Positions 43,151-51,760 of a stretch of 64,000 nt of DNA are shown here, piece after piece. Both the position numbers and the translations under genes were made by a program. Position 1 is the first letter of the stretch. Each line of letters starts with the position of its first letter. The stretch covers positions 124,001-188,000 of the forward strand of contig NZ_QQRQ01000001.1 in assembly GCF_003425665.1 (NCBI RefSeq). Reading direction: 5' to 3'. Below the pieces are notes generated by a model. It saw nothing but the letters and a program-made list of their open reading frames with translations, ran no database searches and had not been told where the DNA came from. The DNA comes from Evtepia gabavorous (GTDB lineage: Bacteria > Bacillota > Clostridia > Oscillospirales > Oscillospiraceae).

Positions 43151-43789
43151 CGGTACGATGGAAGCCTTCTGAATGGTTTGAATTTCTTGTTGCAGGCGGG
43201 AGAGGAATTGTGCGGCAGGAACACCGTCCAACTGTGTGTGATGGAACTGAAAAGAGAGCAGCAGGGTACGTTTGAGAAAGCCCTTTTTATACTTCCCCCA
43301 GATGAGAAAGGGATTGTTGTAAAAGCCGGCATAGAGATTCACAGCGCCATCAATGTCATACTGAGAAAGGGCAGAGGTGCCGATCACCATGTATTCTTCC
43401 GCCAGGTTATACGCCTCTCCCGTGTCGTGTACACGCCGTGTCAGATTCAGATAGTCCTGCTGGAATTGGGAGAGGTCTGTGGAGAAGGGAATGTCACAGG
43501 TGCTGATTGCGTGATCTGCGGTGGGCACCACTGTGCTGATGGCCAGTTTGTCGTATTGGATCAATTTTTGGTCCACCGGCAACAGGTAAAACGCTTCGGT
43601 TTGTGAGGCGGCTCTTCCAATACACCAACACAGCAGCATGTGGAACTTGCAGCCCGTTCTGCGGCTGTATCTGACCAAAGGCGTGACATCAAGCGTTTTG
43701 AATAGGGTAATCATCGGCATGGGCGCATGCATCCAGAGGGAGAATGCTGCGGCGCGTTTGGTTTGCGTGGGATCAATTTCTTGGATCAT
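43133..43789 (-). CDS. CatA-like O-acetyltransferase
   Basis: A 218-residue protein of the chloramphenicol acetyltransferase fold. FHHTQLDGVPAAQFL carries the HHXXXDG catalytic motif at its C-terminal end, and RRTGCKFHMLLCWCIGRA and AISTVVPTADHAISTCDIPF match the trimer-forming part. It belongs to a clostridial group of CAT homologues whose substrate is unproved, so I do not claim chloramphenicol resistance. The start at 43789 follows GGAGG 5 bases upstream; the longer reading from 43858 has no site. An XRE-type regulator lies 46 bases upstream in the same direction. Confidence 0.82.
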   Translation of the reverse strand: MIQEIDPTQTKRAAAFSLWMHAPMPMITLFKTLDVTPLVRYSRRTGCKFHMLLCWCIGRAASQTEAFYLLPVDQKLIQYDKLAISTVVPTADHAISTCDIPFSTDLSQFQQDYLNLTRRVHDTGEAYNLAEEYMVIGTSALSQYDIDGAVNLYAGFYNNPFLIWGKYKKGFLKRTLLLSFQFHHTQLDGVPAAQFLSRLQQEIQTIQKASIVPKSPKG

Positions 43790-43835
43790 GGGGCCTCCTT
43801 TTTGCTGAAATGTACGGAATGTTTGTGCAGAGGCG

Positions 43836-44042
43836 TCAAAAGTAGAAAAGCTCTTCAAATTTTTTGTCCAGAGCGATACAAAGGATCAACGCCAATTTCG
43901 CGGTGGGGTTAAACTGCCCGGTTTCAATGGAACTGATGGTGTTTCGTGACACGCCAACCAGCTGCGCCAAAGCGGACTGTGACAGCTTTTTCTCTGTGCG
44001 GGCTTCTTTCAGCCGATTTTTCAGGATCAATGCGTCTTTCAT
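43836..44042 (-). CDS. Small XRE-family HTH regulator
   Basis: A 68-residue protein made almost entirely of an XRE/Cro helix-turn-helix (LKEARTEKKLSQSALAQLVGVSRNTISSIETGQFNPT), of the YozG-like clostridial kind with the AKLALILCIALDKKFEELFYF end. GGAGTGATTTT precedes the ATG at 44042. It lies directly upstream of the CAT-like gene and is likely to control it or itself, which is an inference from position. Confidence 0.88.
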   Translation of the reverse strand: MKDALILKNRLKEARTEKKLSQSALAQLVGVSRNTISSIETGQFNPTAKLALILCIALDKKFEELFYF

Positions 44043-44078
44043 AAAATCACTCCAATCGGCCAAGTTTTCTTGGAGTAT

Positions 44079-44107
44079 AGTATACCTGTGCACAGTTTTC
44101 TTGTCAA
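44079..44107 (-). promoter_or_regulatory. Sigma-A promoter for the XRE and CAT-like genes
   Basis: On the minus strand TTGACA (44107-44102), a 17-base spacer and TATACT (44084-44079). A second TATACT at 44079-44074 is shifted by 5 bases. Confidence 0.7.
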
Positions 44108-44302
44108 TGTTTTTTCAGGGCCTTTGTTGTTCAATGAAATGGGGACTTCACCGAAGAAAAATGGGAGAAGCTTTCTGTTTTTCACAAAAATTTCAAAAGA
44201 ATTCTTGACGGAACCGGATAATATGCTTTACTATGATAAAATAGAATGCCATTTTTGGCCATTGTATACCGCAAAGATGTTTTTCAGAGAGGATGTGAGG
44301 GA

Positions 44303-45637
44303 ATGGAGAACTATGGTGTGCTGAGCTTATTGCCGGTAGCGGTGGTGATTGTCCTGGTGTTTTTGACCAAGCGGACGACGGTCTCCCTTTTGGCGGGAAC
44401 GTTGGTGGGGGCGGTGATGCTCTACGGGGTCCACTTTGCCAAACCGTGGCTGGAGGTGGTCTACGGGGTCATGGGCAGTGAGCTGTGGATTTGGCTGGTG
44501 CTGGTCTGCGGCTTTTTCGGCAGCCTGGTGGCGTTGTTTGAGGCCTCCGGGGGGATCTATGGCTTTACCGACATCGCTGCTAAAATCTGCAAAGGGGAGA
44601 AACGAACGCTGCTCGCCGGCTGGCTGTTGGGGATTGTCACCTTTGTGGATGACTGGCTGTCCATCCTCTCTGTGGGCACAGCAATGCGGCGGGCCACGGA
44701 CCGGTTTCACATTCCCCGGGAAATGCTGGCCTTTCTCAGCAATGCCACGGCGTCTTCTATCTGTGTGATTGTTCCCACCTCTACCTGGGGTGTTTTTATG
44801 ATCAGCCAGTTGGTGGCAACTGGCGTTTGTCCGTCGGAGGCTGGGATGGCGACCTTTGTGGCCACGCTGCCGTTTTTGTTTTATCCATTTGCGGCGCTTC
44901 TCTGCGGACTTCTCTACGGGGTGGGGGTTCTGCCCAAATTTGGCCCCATGCGAAACGCATACACGTTGGCGCAACAGAGGGAAGTCCCGGTGGAGCAGAC
45001 AGAGGAGAGCAGCGGAAAGAAACCCAAGGCACGGAACTTTTTGCTTCCGGTGATTCTGGTCACTGGGATCACCATTGCCACAGGGGAGATTCTATATGGG
45101 ACGTTGGCCAGTTTGGTGTTCTGCGCCCTTCTGTATCTTCCGCAGAGGCTTATGAGCCCGGGAAAATATTTGGATACCATCCTGACCGGATTCAAGGACA
45201 TGATAGGGGTTTTGTTTATTGTGACCAGTGCCTTTATTCTCCGGGATATTAACAGTCTCTTGGGAATGCCAGAGTTTGTCATCGGAATGGCAAAGACGGC
45301 CATGAGCCCGCAGGTTCTCCCCGTGGCGGCGTTTTTGATTGTTACCCTCCTGGCGGTGGCGGCGGGAAACTTTTGGGGGGTCTGCGCCCTCTCCTTTCCG
45401 GTGATCATCCCCATCGCGCAGGCATTGGATACCAATGTGCTGCTCACGGCTGGAGCAATCATTTCCGCCACGGCGGCGGGGTCCCACCTTTGTTTCTTTG
45501 GGGCGGAGGCCACATTGGCCTGCTCCTCCACGGGGATTGAAAATGTTCGTTACGCCCAGACTTCCGTTCCGATGCTGGTGATCCCCGTGGGGATCAGCAT
45601 CCTTTTGTATTTAGCGGCGGGGTTTTTCATTGGATAA
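44303..45637 (+). CDS. NhaC-family Na+/H+ antiporter-like transporter
   Basis: A 444-residue permease with about 11 to 12 membrane segments. MENYGVLSLLPVAVVIVLVFLTKRT is the typical start, LLGIVTFVDDWLSILSVGTAM contains the Asp-Asp pair that is a hallmark of the family, and SNATASSICVIVPTSTWG, then AGAIISATAAGSHLCFFGAEATLACSS, are conserved. Members exchange Na+ for H+ or import amino acids/malate with ions; the substrate is not decided by sequence. GAGGATGTGAGGGA precedes ATG 44303. A TTGACG box lies at 44203, but I see no -10 at the right spacing. Confidence 0.9.
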   Translation: MENYGVLSLLPVAVVIVLVFLTKRTTVSLLAGTLVGAVMLYGVHFAKPWLEVVYGVMGSELWIWLVLVCGFFGSLVALFEASGGIYGFTDIAAKICKGEKRTLLAGWLLGIVTFVDDWLSILSVGTAMRRATDRFHIPREMLAFLSNATASSICVIVPTSTWGVFMISQLVATGVCPSEAGMATFVATLPFLFYPFAALLCGLLYGVGVLPKFGPMRNAYTLAQQREVPVEQTEESSGKKPKARNFLLPVILVTGITIATGEILYGTLASLVFCALLYLPQRLMSPGKYLDTILTGFKDMIGVLFIVTSAFILRDINSLLGMPEFVIGMAKTAMSPQVLPVAAFLIVTLLAVAAGNFWGVCALSFPVIIPIAQALDTNVLLTAGAIISATAAGSHLCFFGAEATLACSSTGIENVRYAQTSVPMLVIPVGISILLYLAAGFFIG

Positions 45638-45640
45638 TAC

Positions 45641-45672
45641 AAAAAGCCAGGGCAGTTTGGCCCTGGCTTTTT
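45641..45672. terminator. Bidirectional terminator between NhaC-like and MBL-fold genes
   Basis: AAAAAGCCAGGG and CCCTGGCTTTTT around a short loop, between convergent genes. Confidence 0.85.
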
Positions 45673-45678
45673 GAGAAA

Positions 45679-46557
45679 TTACAGCCGTTTCCATAGGGGA
45701 ATCCGCGTGTCAAAGGAGACAGAAAGTGCCCCTTTGTCCTTTAACCAGGACAGGTACGAGCGAACCGTGCTGCCCACCAGAACATATTGGGAGAAGTCCA
45801 TGGTCAGGTGATAGAGATCGAACAATTTTTGCAGCAAATGTTCAAAGCAGATGGGCTCTTGGCACAGGGTAAGGATGTGCTCCGCCACTTGGTGGGTGTG
45901 GTCAATGTTATATTGGGCCAGAGGAGCAATGTCGTCTGTGGCCTCTGCGTGGGCGGGAACAAAGCAGTGGGCACGGAGGGTTTTGACCCGCTGCAATGTA
46001 TCCAAGTAGGCCCCCACATCATAGAGAACGCCGATTTGGTATTTTGCCAAGGTCTCTTTGCTGGAGAGGCAATCGGCCAGGTAGATGACGCCGTCCTCCG
46101 TCTCGAACCCTACCATATTAAAGAAGTGGCCTGGGAGGGGAAGCATTTTCCAGCCCTTGGGCAGCACATCATCGGTGAGGTACTCGGCTTGGCTTGGCTG
46201 TGCCAGGAGGAATTTGTGGCGCAGGTCTTTGGGAGGGAACCCGCCGTACAGGTAGGAGGGCTCCAGCAGTGGATGTCGGGTCAGGGCACACTCTATGCCA
46301 GGGGCGTAAATATGGCATCCGGTCTGTTTTTGCAGGTATTGATTTCCCCCAATGTGATCGGCGTTGGAATGTGTATTGAGAATCATTTGCAGCTGCCACC
46401 CGTGTTGCTCCAAGAGCTGCCGAATTTTTCGCCCGGCGTCTTTGTCATTTCCGCTGTCAATCAGGCAGACTTGATTGTCTTGCAAAAGGGAGAGGCCAAT
46501 TTTAACCGGTGCGTTGATATAGTAGCTCCGCGGCCCAACCTGAATCAGTTCATACAT
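45679..46557 (-). CDS. MBL-fold metallohydrolase with altered zinc motif
   Basis: A 292-residue metallo-beta-lactamase-fold protein. CLIDSGNDKDAGRKI is the first strand motif, and the HXHXDH motif is changed to HSNADH (63-68), so the second histidine of site 1 is asparagine 65. PLPGHFFNMVG, YLADCLSS and VPAHAEA retain the later His/Asp/His positions. A C-terminal extension of about 75 residues (FEHLLQKLFDLYHLTMDF onward) looks like a winged-helix or dimer domain, as in related clostridial MBL proteins. Substrate unknown. It stands alone before the M56 locus. Confidence 0.82.
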   Translation of the reverse strand: MYELIQVGPRSYYINAPVKIGLSLLQDNQVCLIDSGNDKDAGRKIRQLLEQHGWQLQMILNTHSNADHIGGNQYLQKQTGCHIYAPGIECALTRHPLLEPSYLYGGFPPKDLRHKFLLAQPSQAEYLTDDVLPKGWKMLPLPGHFFNMVGFETEDGVIYLADCLSSKETLAKYQIGVLYDVGAYLDTLQRVKTLRAHCFVPAHAEATDDIAPLAQYNIDHTHQVAEHILTLCQEPICFEHLLQKLFDLYHLTMDFSQYVLVGSTVRSYLSWLKDKGALSVSFDTRIPLWKRL

Positions 46558-46636
46558 AATGGCGGTATCCTTTCCCGTGGAATTTTTTTCATTATAACAG
46601 AAAAAAGAAAAAAAGTCATCCGGGACAGGAAGATCG

Positions 46637-46665
46637 TTGACGACGTTCTACAAATGTAGTACAAT
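46637..46665 (+). promoter_or_regulatory. Promoter of the M56/BlaI operon
   Basis: TTGACG (46637-46642), a 17-base spacer and TACAAT (46660-46665). The first operator fills most of the spacer. Confidence 0.8.
46648..46659. promoter_or_regulatory. BlaI/MecI-type operator 1
   Basis: CTACAAATGTAG is a palindrome with arms CTACA/TGTAG and matches the TACA-TGTA core bound by BlaI and MecI. It lies exactly between the -35 and -10 boxes. Confidence 0.75.
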
Positions 46666-46680
46666 ACGGAGGGATGTGTT

Positions 46681-46692
46681 CTACTAATGTAG
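46681..46692. promoter_or_regulatory. BlaI/MecI-type operator 2
   Basis: CTACTAATGTAG shares the palindromic CTAC/GTAG arms of operator 1 and sits 33 bases downstream centre to centre, about three helical turns, so two dimers would lie on one face. It overlaps the AGGAGG ribosome site. Confidence 0.7.
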
Positions 46693-46702
46693 GAGGTGGA
46701 CC

Positions 46703-48781
46703 ATGACAAATCTATGGGGCGTTTTGCTGCAAACCTGTTCCGTTTCCCTGGTGGCCGGACTGCTTCTGGGGCTGAAAAGGGTATGGAAGCAGACCCTTTC
46801 CCCACGCTGGCAGTCTGCTTTGTGGGGAATTTTGGCGGTCCGAATTTTATTTCCGGTTACTATGACAGGAAAGTTCCTGCTTTTGCCCCTCCCTTTTTGG
46901 GTGGAGACGTTAAAAACTGTGGTTGAGGGGCACCTGTCCTCCTCCTATACGTCTTTTTACGAGATGACGCAGGTGACAGCCCCTATTCCATGGATTGCTG
47001 GCCTTCCATCCAGCGTGACAGACTGGCTGTTCCTTCTTTACAGCTTCGGGGTGGGGGTGATGCTGCTGCGGTATCTTCTTGCCTATCTCCGGCTGCGCTG
47101 CTGTCTTCGACTGGGGCATCCGGCACCATTGGAAGTCCAGAGAACCGTTCATGAAATAGGGAAGCGGTATGCTTTGCGGGTTTGCCGGGTGGTTGTTTTG
47201 CCTGGGCTTTCTTCCCCTCTGGTCTTTGGTGTGCTGCGTCCTGTGATGGTGCTGCCGGAGGGAACGGTGGATGAGGCGATGCTTCTCCATGAGCTGCTCC
47301 ATATCAAGTACTGGGATGCGCTGCAAAATAGCGTTTGGTGCATTTGCCGGGCTCTGCATTGGTGCAATCCCCTGGTTCTCCTGGCTATTGACCGTGCGGA
47401 ACTGGATATGGAATCCCTCTGTGACCAGCGGGTGCTGGAGCGGTTGGAGGGGGAAGCGCGGCGGGCTTACGGGTATACGCTTTTGGCTATGGCCGATGGC
47501 TGCTATTCTTGCATTCCGGGGACCACTTCCATGGCCGACGGCAGCCGAAATATCGGCCGGCGCATTGAGGTGATTGCTCGGTTCCGGCGGTATCCCAGAG
47601 GAATGGCCCTTGTGGTGGCCTGTATGATGGTTTTGCTCTTGGGAGGGACCGTGCTGGGAACAGGGAGCCAGGGAGTTCGACCGATGCTTTCCGAGGGGCA
47701 GACGGGAGGCTGGGAGAAGGCTGCGGCGTTGGCTTCGCTTCGCCTGGCACACTGCTCCACTGTGGCCGGTGCACTGGACACCTACGCGAAAGGAATGATG
47801 ACAGGGGAACCCACCTACCTCGCCATAGCCTCTCCGCGAGAGGTTCGAAGAGAATGGGAGCGAGAACTCTCACGGGCACTGTATCAGGGAGAGAAGATGG
47901 AACCAATAGAAATGGGGACGGACCTTTCTGTCTATGTGCTGGACCGTGGGGAGGAAGGGAGTGTCCCTATCTATACGGGACAAAGCACGGATATCTCTTT
48001 GCAGGGAAATGCGGAGATGTATACGATCCACAATCTCCGGGAGGAACCAGACGGGACGATGACAGCGCAGCTGTTGTTCTCGTTGGAGGACCTGGATGGA
48101 ATGGAACCATCGGAGGGCAGTTCAGGTGTTCTGCGCTATGGAGTGCGGATCATGCCAGAGGAAGGTTGGGTGGTAGAAGGGACAGGACTGCGGGAACTTT
48201 ATTTGGGGGACTTGGCCCGGGAGAATATGTCGGGAGTTTTTCTGGATGTTGCGGTCTATCCCGGCGGCCGGACGCAGAGGGCGGAGGGGGTATATGGTAC
48301 GGTGACGCGGAGGACGCTGACGGAACACCATATTCTGACAGAGGGAGAGGAAGCCGAGGGATTCTTTGGAAATGCCTGGGATTCCTCCGAACTGGTGCCG
48401 GATCTGGATGCGGTGTTTGACAAAGTGAACGAGTCCAGTGTGACGACCTGTGTGTTCCGGCGCTGGGAGGAGACGGATTCAAACCGGGTCGATGCGGGAC
48501 TCCAAGTAGCGAACCGAAGAGAGTACGGAGGAGTGCCCGACTTCCCAGAGACACTTTTGGTAGGAGAAGGTGGCTGGGGAACGGAGTTTGGTTCGGAAAC
48601 AGGGGACTATAAGCGGTCCGTCTACAGAAAAGATTGGGATGGTATCCTGACAGTGAGAGGAATCCACAGCTATTCAGAAAGAGAGTACCAGGCCACAGGG
48701 TTTGCCGTTCAGCTCTGGCTGGAGGGGGAACGTAAGGAGATGCTCCTTTTGAAAGAAGTGACGGAGGAAGGGGGAGTTTGA
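46703..48781 (+). CDS. BlaR1-type M56 metallopeptidase sensor
   Basis: A 692-residue membrane protease-sensor. Membrane segments lie near 5-23, 37-57 and 108-130; the cytosolic M56 domain has HELLH at 196-200 with the YWD continuation and the ALHWCNPLVLLAIDRAELDMESLCDQRVLERL block that supplies the third ligand and helical tail. A fourth segment (about 296-315, ALVVACMMVLLLGG) precedes an extracytoplasmic domain of about 370 residues. That domain is not the penicillin-binding fold of BlaR1: I see no SXXK/KTG set, but a CSTVAGALDTYAKGMM block and acidic beta-rich sequence. Ligand unknown. It overlaps nothing and is 1 base before blaI. Confidence 0.88.
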   Translation: MTNLWGVLLQTCSVSLVAGLLLGLKRVWKQTLSPRWQSALWGILAVRILFPVTMTGKFLLLPLPFWVETLKTVVEGHLSSSYTSFYEMTQVTAPIPWIAGLPSSVTDWLFLLYSFGVGVMLLRYLLAYLRLRCCLRLGHPAPLEVQRTVHEIGKRYALRVCRVVVLPGLSSPLVFGVLRPVMVLPEGTVDEAMLLHELLHIKYWDALQNSVWCICRALHWCNPLVLLAIDRAELDMESLCDQRVLERLEGEARRAYGYTLLAMADGCYSCIPGTTSMADGSRNIGRRIEVIARFRRYPRGMALVVACMMVLLLGGTVLGTGSQGVRPMLSEGQTGGWEKAAALASLRLAHCSTVAGALDTYAKGMMTGEPTYLAIASPREVRREWERELSRALYQGEKMEPIEMGTDLSVYVLDRGEEGSVPIYTGQSTDISLQGNAEMYTIHNLREEPDGTMTAQLLFSLEDLDGMEPSEGSSGVLRYGVRIMPEEGWVVEGTGLRELYLGDLARENMSGVFLDVAVYPGGRTQRAEGVYGTVTRRTLTEHHILTEGEEAEGFFGNAWDSSELVPDLDAVFDKVNESSVTTCVFRRWEETDSNRVDAGLQVANRREYGGVPDFPETLLVGEGGWGTEFGSETGDYKRSVYRKDWDGILTVRGIHSYSEREYQATGFAVQLWLEGERKEMLLLKEVTEEGGV

Positions 48782-48782
48782 G

Positions 48783-49148
48783 ATGATTCGATTGACAGAA
48801 GGGGAGTGGGCTATTTTAGAGGTCCTCTGGTCAGGGGAACGCTTTCCCCTGGGAGAGATTGTCTCGGCCCTGCGACCGAAGATGAACTGGCGGAGGAACA
48901 CGGTGCACACTTACCTCACGCGGATGGAATCCAAGGGATTGGTGAAAATTCATCGGGAGACAGAACCCCATCAGTACGCCGCGGCTGTGAGCCGGGAAGC
49001 GTGTGCCCAGCAGGAGCGGAAACAGCTGCTGGATAAGGTATACAATGGCGCGGCGGGAGAGCTCATCGCGGCCTTTTTGAAAGAGAGCCACATGACGCAG
49101 GCGGAACGGGACCGTTTGCGGAAGCTGTTGGATGAGATGGAGGTATGA
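48783..49148 (+). CDS. blaI: BlaI/MecI/CopY-family transcriptional repressor
   Basis: A 121-residue winged-helix repressor. LTEGEWAILEVLWSGE starts the DNA-binding domain, RRNTVHTYLTRMESKGLVKI is the recognition helix and wing, and the C-terminal dimerisation helices follow. In Staphylococcus the sensor protease triggers cleavage of BlaI in the C-terminal part; the GELIAAFLKES stretch near residue 95 is in the matching place, but the exact bond cannot be named. It should bind the two CTAC-GTAG operators upstream of the operon, giving autoregulation. GAGGAAGGGGG precedes the ATG. Confidence 0.92.
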   Translation: MIRLTEGEWAILEVLWSGERFPLGEIVSALRPKMNWRRNTVHTYLTRMESKGLVKIHRETEPHQYAAAVSREACAQQERKQLLDKVYNGAAGELIAAFLKESHMTQAERDRLRKLLDEMEV

Positions 49149-49149
49149 T

Positions 49150-51204
49150 ATGGAAAATATATGGAGCTTTTTGCTTCAGACCTTGTCGGTCTCTCTGATC
49201 GGGCTCTTACTGCTGGTGGTGAAGCTGCTGCTGCGGAACAGACTGTCTCCGCGCTGGCAGTACGCTGTATGGGGGGTGCTGGCGGTGCGATTGATGGTGC
49301 CTGCGTCTACCTATGGAAAGGATATTTTTCTGCCGCTCCCCCTCTGGGTGGAAACGGTGAAACTGACGGTGGAGCAGGGGTTGTCCTCGGCCTATACTGC
49401 TTTTTATGAGGCGGTGCGTGTCGTGGCGCCGGTTCCCTGGCTTTCTGGGGGGCCGGTCAGCGTGACGGATTGGCTCTTTCTCCTGTATATTCTTGGCGTC
49501 TTTGGGATGCTGGGATGGGAACTGTTCGCGTCCCTCCGGCTTCGCCGGCGATTTCAAAACGGGGAACCGGTTTCTGCACAGGAGTTCCGGCGGCTGCAGC
49601 GAATGGGGGAGCGGGAAGGGAGGACAATCTGTGCCGCTGTATTCCTTCCGCAGCTGACGTCCCCTATGGTCTGTGGTGTTTTCCACCTTGTTTTGGGTCT
49701 GCCGGCGAACAAACCCGTGGAGGAGACGGCAATTCTCCATGCGTTTCTCTATCCAACTCGTTGGAATATCCTGCAAAGTGGGTTCTGGCGGGTTTGCCGG
49801 GCGCTCCACTGGTGTAATCCTGTGATGTGGTTCTTTCTCAGGCAGGTGAACCATGATTGGGTATCCTTCTGCGATCATCAGGTGTTGGAGCGGTTACAGG
49901 AGGAGGAACAGGAGGGTTATGACCCGGGGAGGTTGACTGGGACGAGTGCCATTTTCGATGGGGAAAAGGACCTGAAAGAGCAGGCGGAGGCAGCGGAGCG
50001 GCGTTCGATTGCGCCCAAGGGAAGGACGCTTGTCGCAGTTTGTGTCACAGTGGTCTTGCTCTGCTCCTCTCTTCTGGGGACGGTGGAGAAAACAGTGGAA
50101 ATTCGTCCCTGGTGGGAGGGCGATGGATCGAGGCAGGAGATGGTGGCGATTTCCCATTGCAATCCCTGCACGACGGCGGCAGGAGCGCTGGACACATATG
50201 CGAAGGGAATGATGCAGGAAAACCCGTTGTACTGCGCTATGGCCTCCCCCGAAGCGCGCCGGAAACAGCTGGAGGATGGGTTTCTCCGGGGAGAAGGACA
50301 GAAAACGGCTTCGGAAACCGTTTTGCTGTATCCGGCGGTGTCTTATGACCAGGCAGCGGAGGCGCCCGTCAAGGTACGTCTGGAAGATGGATACCGATTT
50401 GACACCGATCGAGGGTATCGTGTGCAGAACCTGAAGGAGAAGGATGGCGGCCAGACAGGACTTCTGATCCTCTACTTGTATACAGTGCCCGAGGGAAAGG
50501 AATTTGTGGAGAAGGATCGTTTCGATGACATGGAATTGACGGAGAGCTATCTTCCCAGCGGACAACTGGTATGTCCCGTCCGTGTGTGGCGGGAGGAGAA
50601 CCGCTACGTGGTGGAAGAAACGGGGGAACGAGCCATTTACTTATCCTATGATATACCAAATGGGGGGGCGGAGTACTGCGAGCGAATGGTGCCGGAACTG
50701 GAAGCAGAGAAGGCAGTTGGGAAATATGGAACCATGACGGTACATCGCTGGTCTGTCTATCAGGTGGACAACGAGGAGAAGGCCGAGACCTCTGTTTGGG
50801 ACTGGGAACGCGGGAGCGGTTTCTGTGAAATCCCCAAACCGGACGCAGCATTTTCGGTTATTCGATGGCCTTGGAAAGTATCCTATCAGTGTGTGGATGG
50901 CTGGCAGGACCGGGAGAACTTACAGATGGTAGGTTTGCATGTGATGCCTCTGATCGAAGAAGGAGAGCAACCGGACTTTTCGGAACTGGATGCGTATTTG
51001 GACATTTCAAATCTGAATGCGTCCGGGAGTGACAACCGTGGCGTTTCCTGGAACCATTGCAGAGTGGATGAGACCTGGGATGGTGAAGTGACCGTGGAGG
51101 GAGTTTGTGAGACGGACACGCAGGGTTTGGCCGTTCGGTTGATTTGGAATTTTGAGGAGAAAGAGAGCTTCACAATCAGAGGAGGTGTAAACGATGGACC
51201 GTAA
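49150..51204 (+). CDS. M56-family sensor paralogue with inactivated zinc site
   Basis: A 684-residue paralogue of the protein at 46703, with the same plan: N-terminal membrane segments, M56 domain, another membrane segment (about 290-310) and an extracytoplasmic domain. SLSPRWQ-type, LPLPLWVETVKLTVEQGLSSAY, SVTDWLFLLY, CRALHWCNPVMW and CTTAAGALDTYAKGMM blocks are shared. At the zinc site HELLH is replaced by HAFLY (197-201), and the AELDMES region by VNHDWVS, so it cannot be a normal protease. It may sense or inhibit. GGAGGTATGAT precedes the ATG, one base after the blaI stop. Confidence 0.85.
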   Translation: MENIWSFLLQTLSVSLIGLLLLVVKLLLRNRLSPRWQYAVWGVLAVRLMVPASTYGKDIFLPLPLWVETVKLTVEQGLSSAYTAFYEAVRVVAPVPWLSGGPVSVTDWLFLLYILGVFGMLGWELFASLRLRRRFQNGEPVSAQEFRRLQRMGEREGRTICAAVFLPQLTSPMVCGVFHLVLGLPANKPVEETAILHAFLYPTRWNILQSGFWRVCRALHWCNPVMWFFLRQVNHDWVSFCDHQVLERLQEEEQEGYDPGRLTGTSAIFDGEKDLKEQAEAAERRSIAPKGRTLVAVCVTVVLLCSSLLGTVEKTVEIRPWWEGDGSRQEMVAISHCNPCTTAAGALDTYAKGMMQENPLYCAMASPEARRKQLEDGFLRGEGQKTASETVLLYPAVSYDQAAEAPVKVRLEDGYRFDTDRGYRVQNLKEKDGGQTGLLILYLYTVPEGKEFVEKDRFDDMELTESYLPSGQLVCPVRVWREENRYVVEETGERAIYLSYDIPNGGAEYCERMVPELEAEKAVGKYGTMTVHRWSVYQVDNEEKAETSVWDWERGSGFCEIPKPDAAFSVIRWPWKVSYQCVDGWQDRENLQMVGLHVMPLIEEGEQPDFSELDAYLDISNLNASGSDNRGVSWNHCRVDETWDGEVTVEGVCETDTQGLAVRLIWNFEEKESFTIRGGVNDGP

Positions 51205-51760
51205 TAGGGTGGCCCGCGCTGTGGGTCTGATTGCTTGGGGATATCTCCTGCTGTGCTTCCATTTGACAGTGGGTACCATTGTTCTGGTACCAAATTGGCT
51301 TTGCTATATTTTTTTCTTAAAGGCAATGGGGGGACTGGAACCAGTTGTCCCCGCTGTGAAGCTGCTGTTTCCTCTGGGGGTGCTTCTGGGAGTCTGGGAG
51401 GGGCTGCTGTGGGGGATGTCCGCTGTGGGGATACAGGATTTTACCCTGCTGTACGGCCTTCAGCTGGTTGCCTCCGTGCTGATGATCTACTTTCATTTTC
51501 AGTTTCTGACCAATTTGGCGGAGATTGCGGCGCAGGCAATGCTTCCCCAACGCATCCCCCTTCTCTGTCTGCGCACCATCCGTACGCTGTTTACCACAGT
51601 CACGGCGCTCCCGATTGCCTGGACGGAGGTTTATCCTCTGGCGGTTGTACTTGGAATTGTCGGTGTGGTGATTGGAATTTGTACCTGCGTGGTTTTGTTT
51701 GGCCTGCGGAAAGCATTGAAAAGAGGCGGCCTGCCGCTGCAGCCGGAGATGGGAAAGTAG
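51194..51760 (+). CDS. Hypothetical membrane protein, last gene of the M56 operon
   Basis: I do not recognise this 188-residue protein. Five or so hydrophobic segments span it (about 8-26, 32-50, 55-74, 88-108, 148-170), with a basic cytosolic end. No catalytic motif is visible. It starts 11 bases before the stop of the pseudo-M56 gene, after GAGGTGTAAACG, so translation is probably coupled and it should be a partner of the sensor system. The terminator follows immediately. Confidence 0.75.
   Translation: MDRNRVARAVGLIAWGYLLLCFHLTVGTIVLVPNWLCYIFFLKAMGGLEPVVPAVKLLFPLGVLLGVWEGLLWGMSAVGIQDFTLLYGLQLVASVLMIYFHFQFLTNLAEIAAQAMLPQRIPLLCLRTIRTLFTTVTALPIAWTEVYPLAVVLGIVGVVIGICTCVVLFGLRKALKRGGLPLQPEMGK

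Noticed and set aside
43133-43789. Chloramphenicol resistance gene
   Set aside because: The CAT fold and HHXXXDG motif are present, but this clostridial group is distant from resistance enzymes, and there are no mobile elements or resistance neighbours.
44203-44250. Promoter for the NhaC-like gene
   Set aside because: TTGACG at 44203 has no -10 box at 16-18 bases; the nearest TATGAT is about 20 bases away.
46703-49148. Beta-lactam resistance sensor (blaR1-blaI)
   Set aside because: The sensor has no penicillin-binding motifs and no beta-lactamase or PBP2a gene is adjacent.
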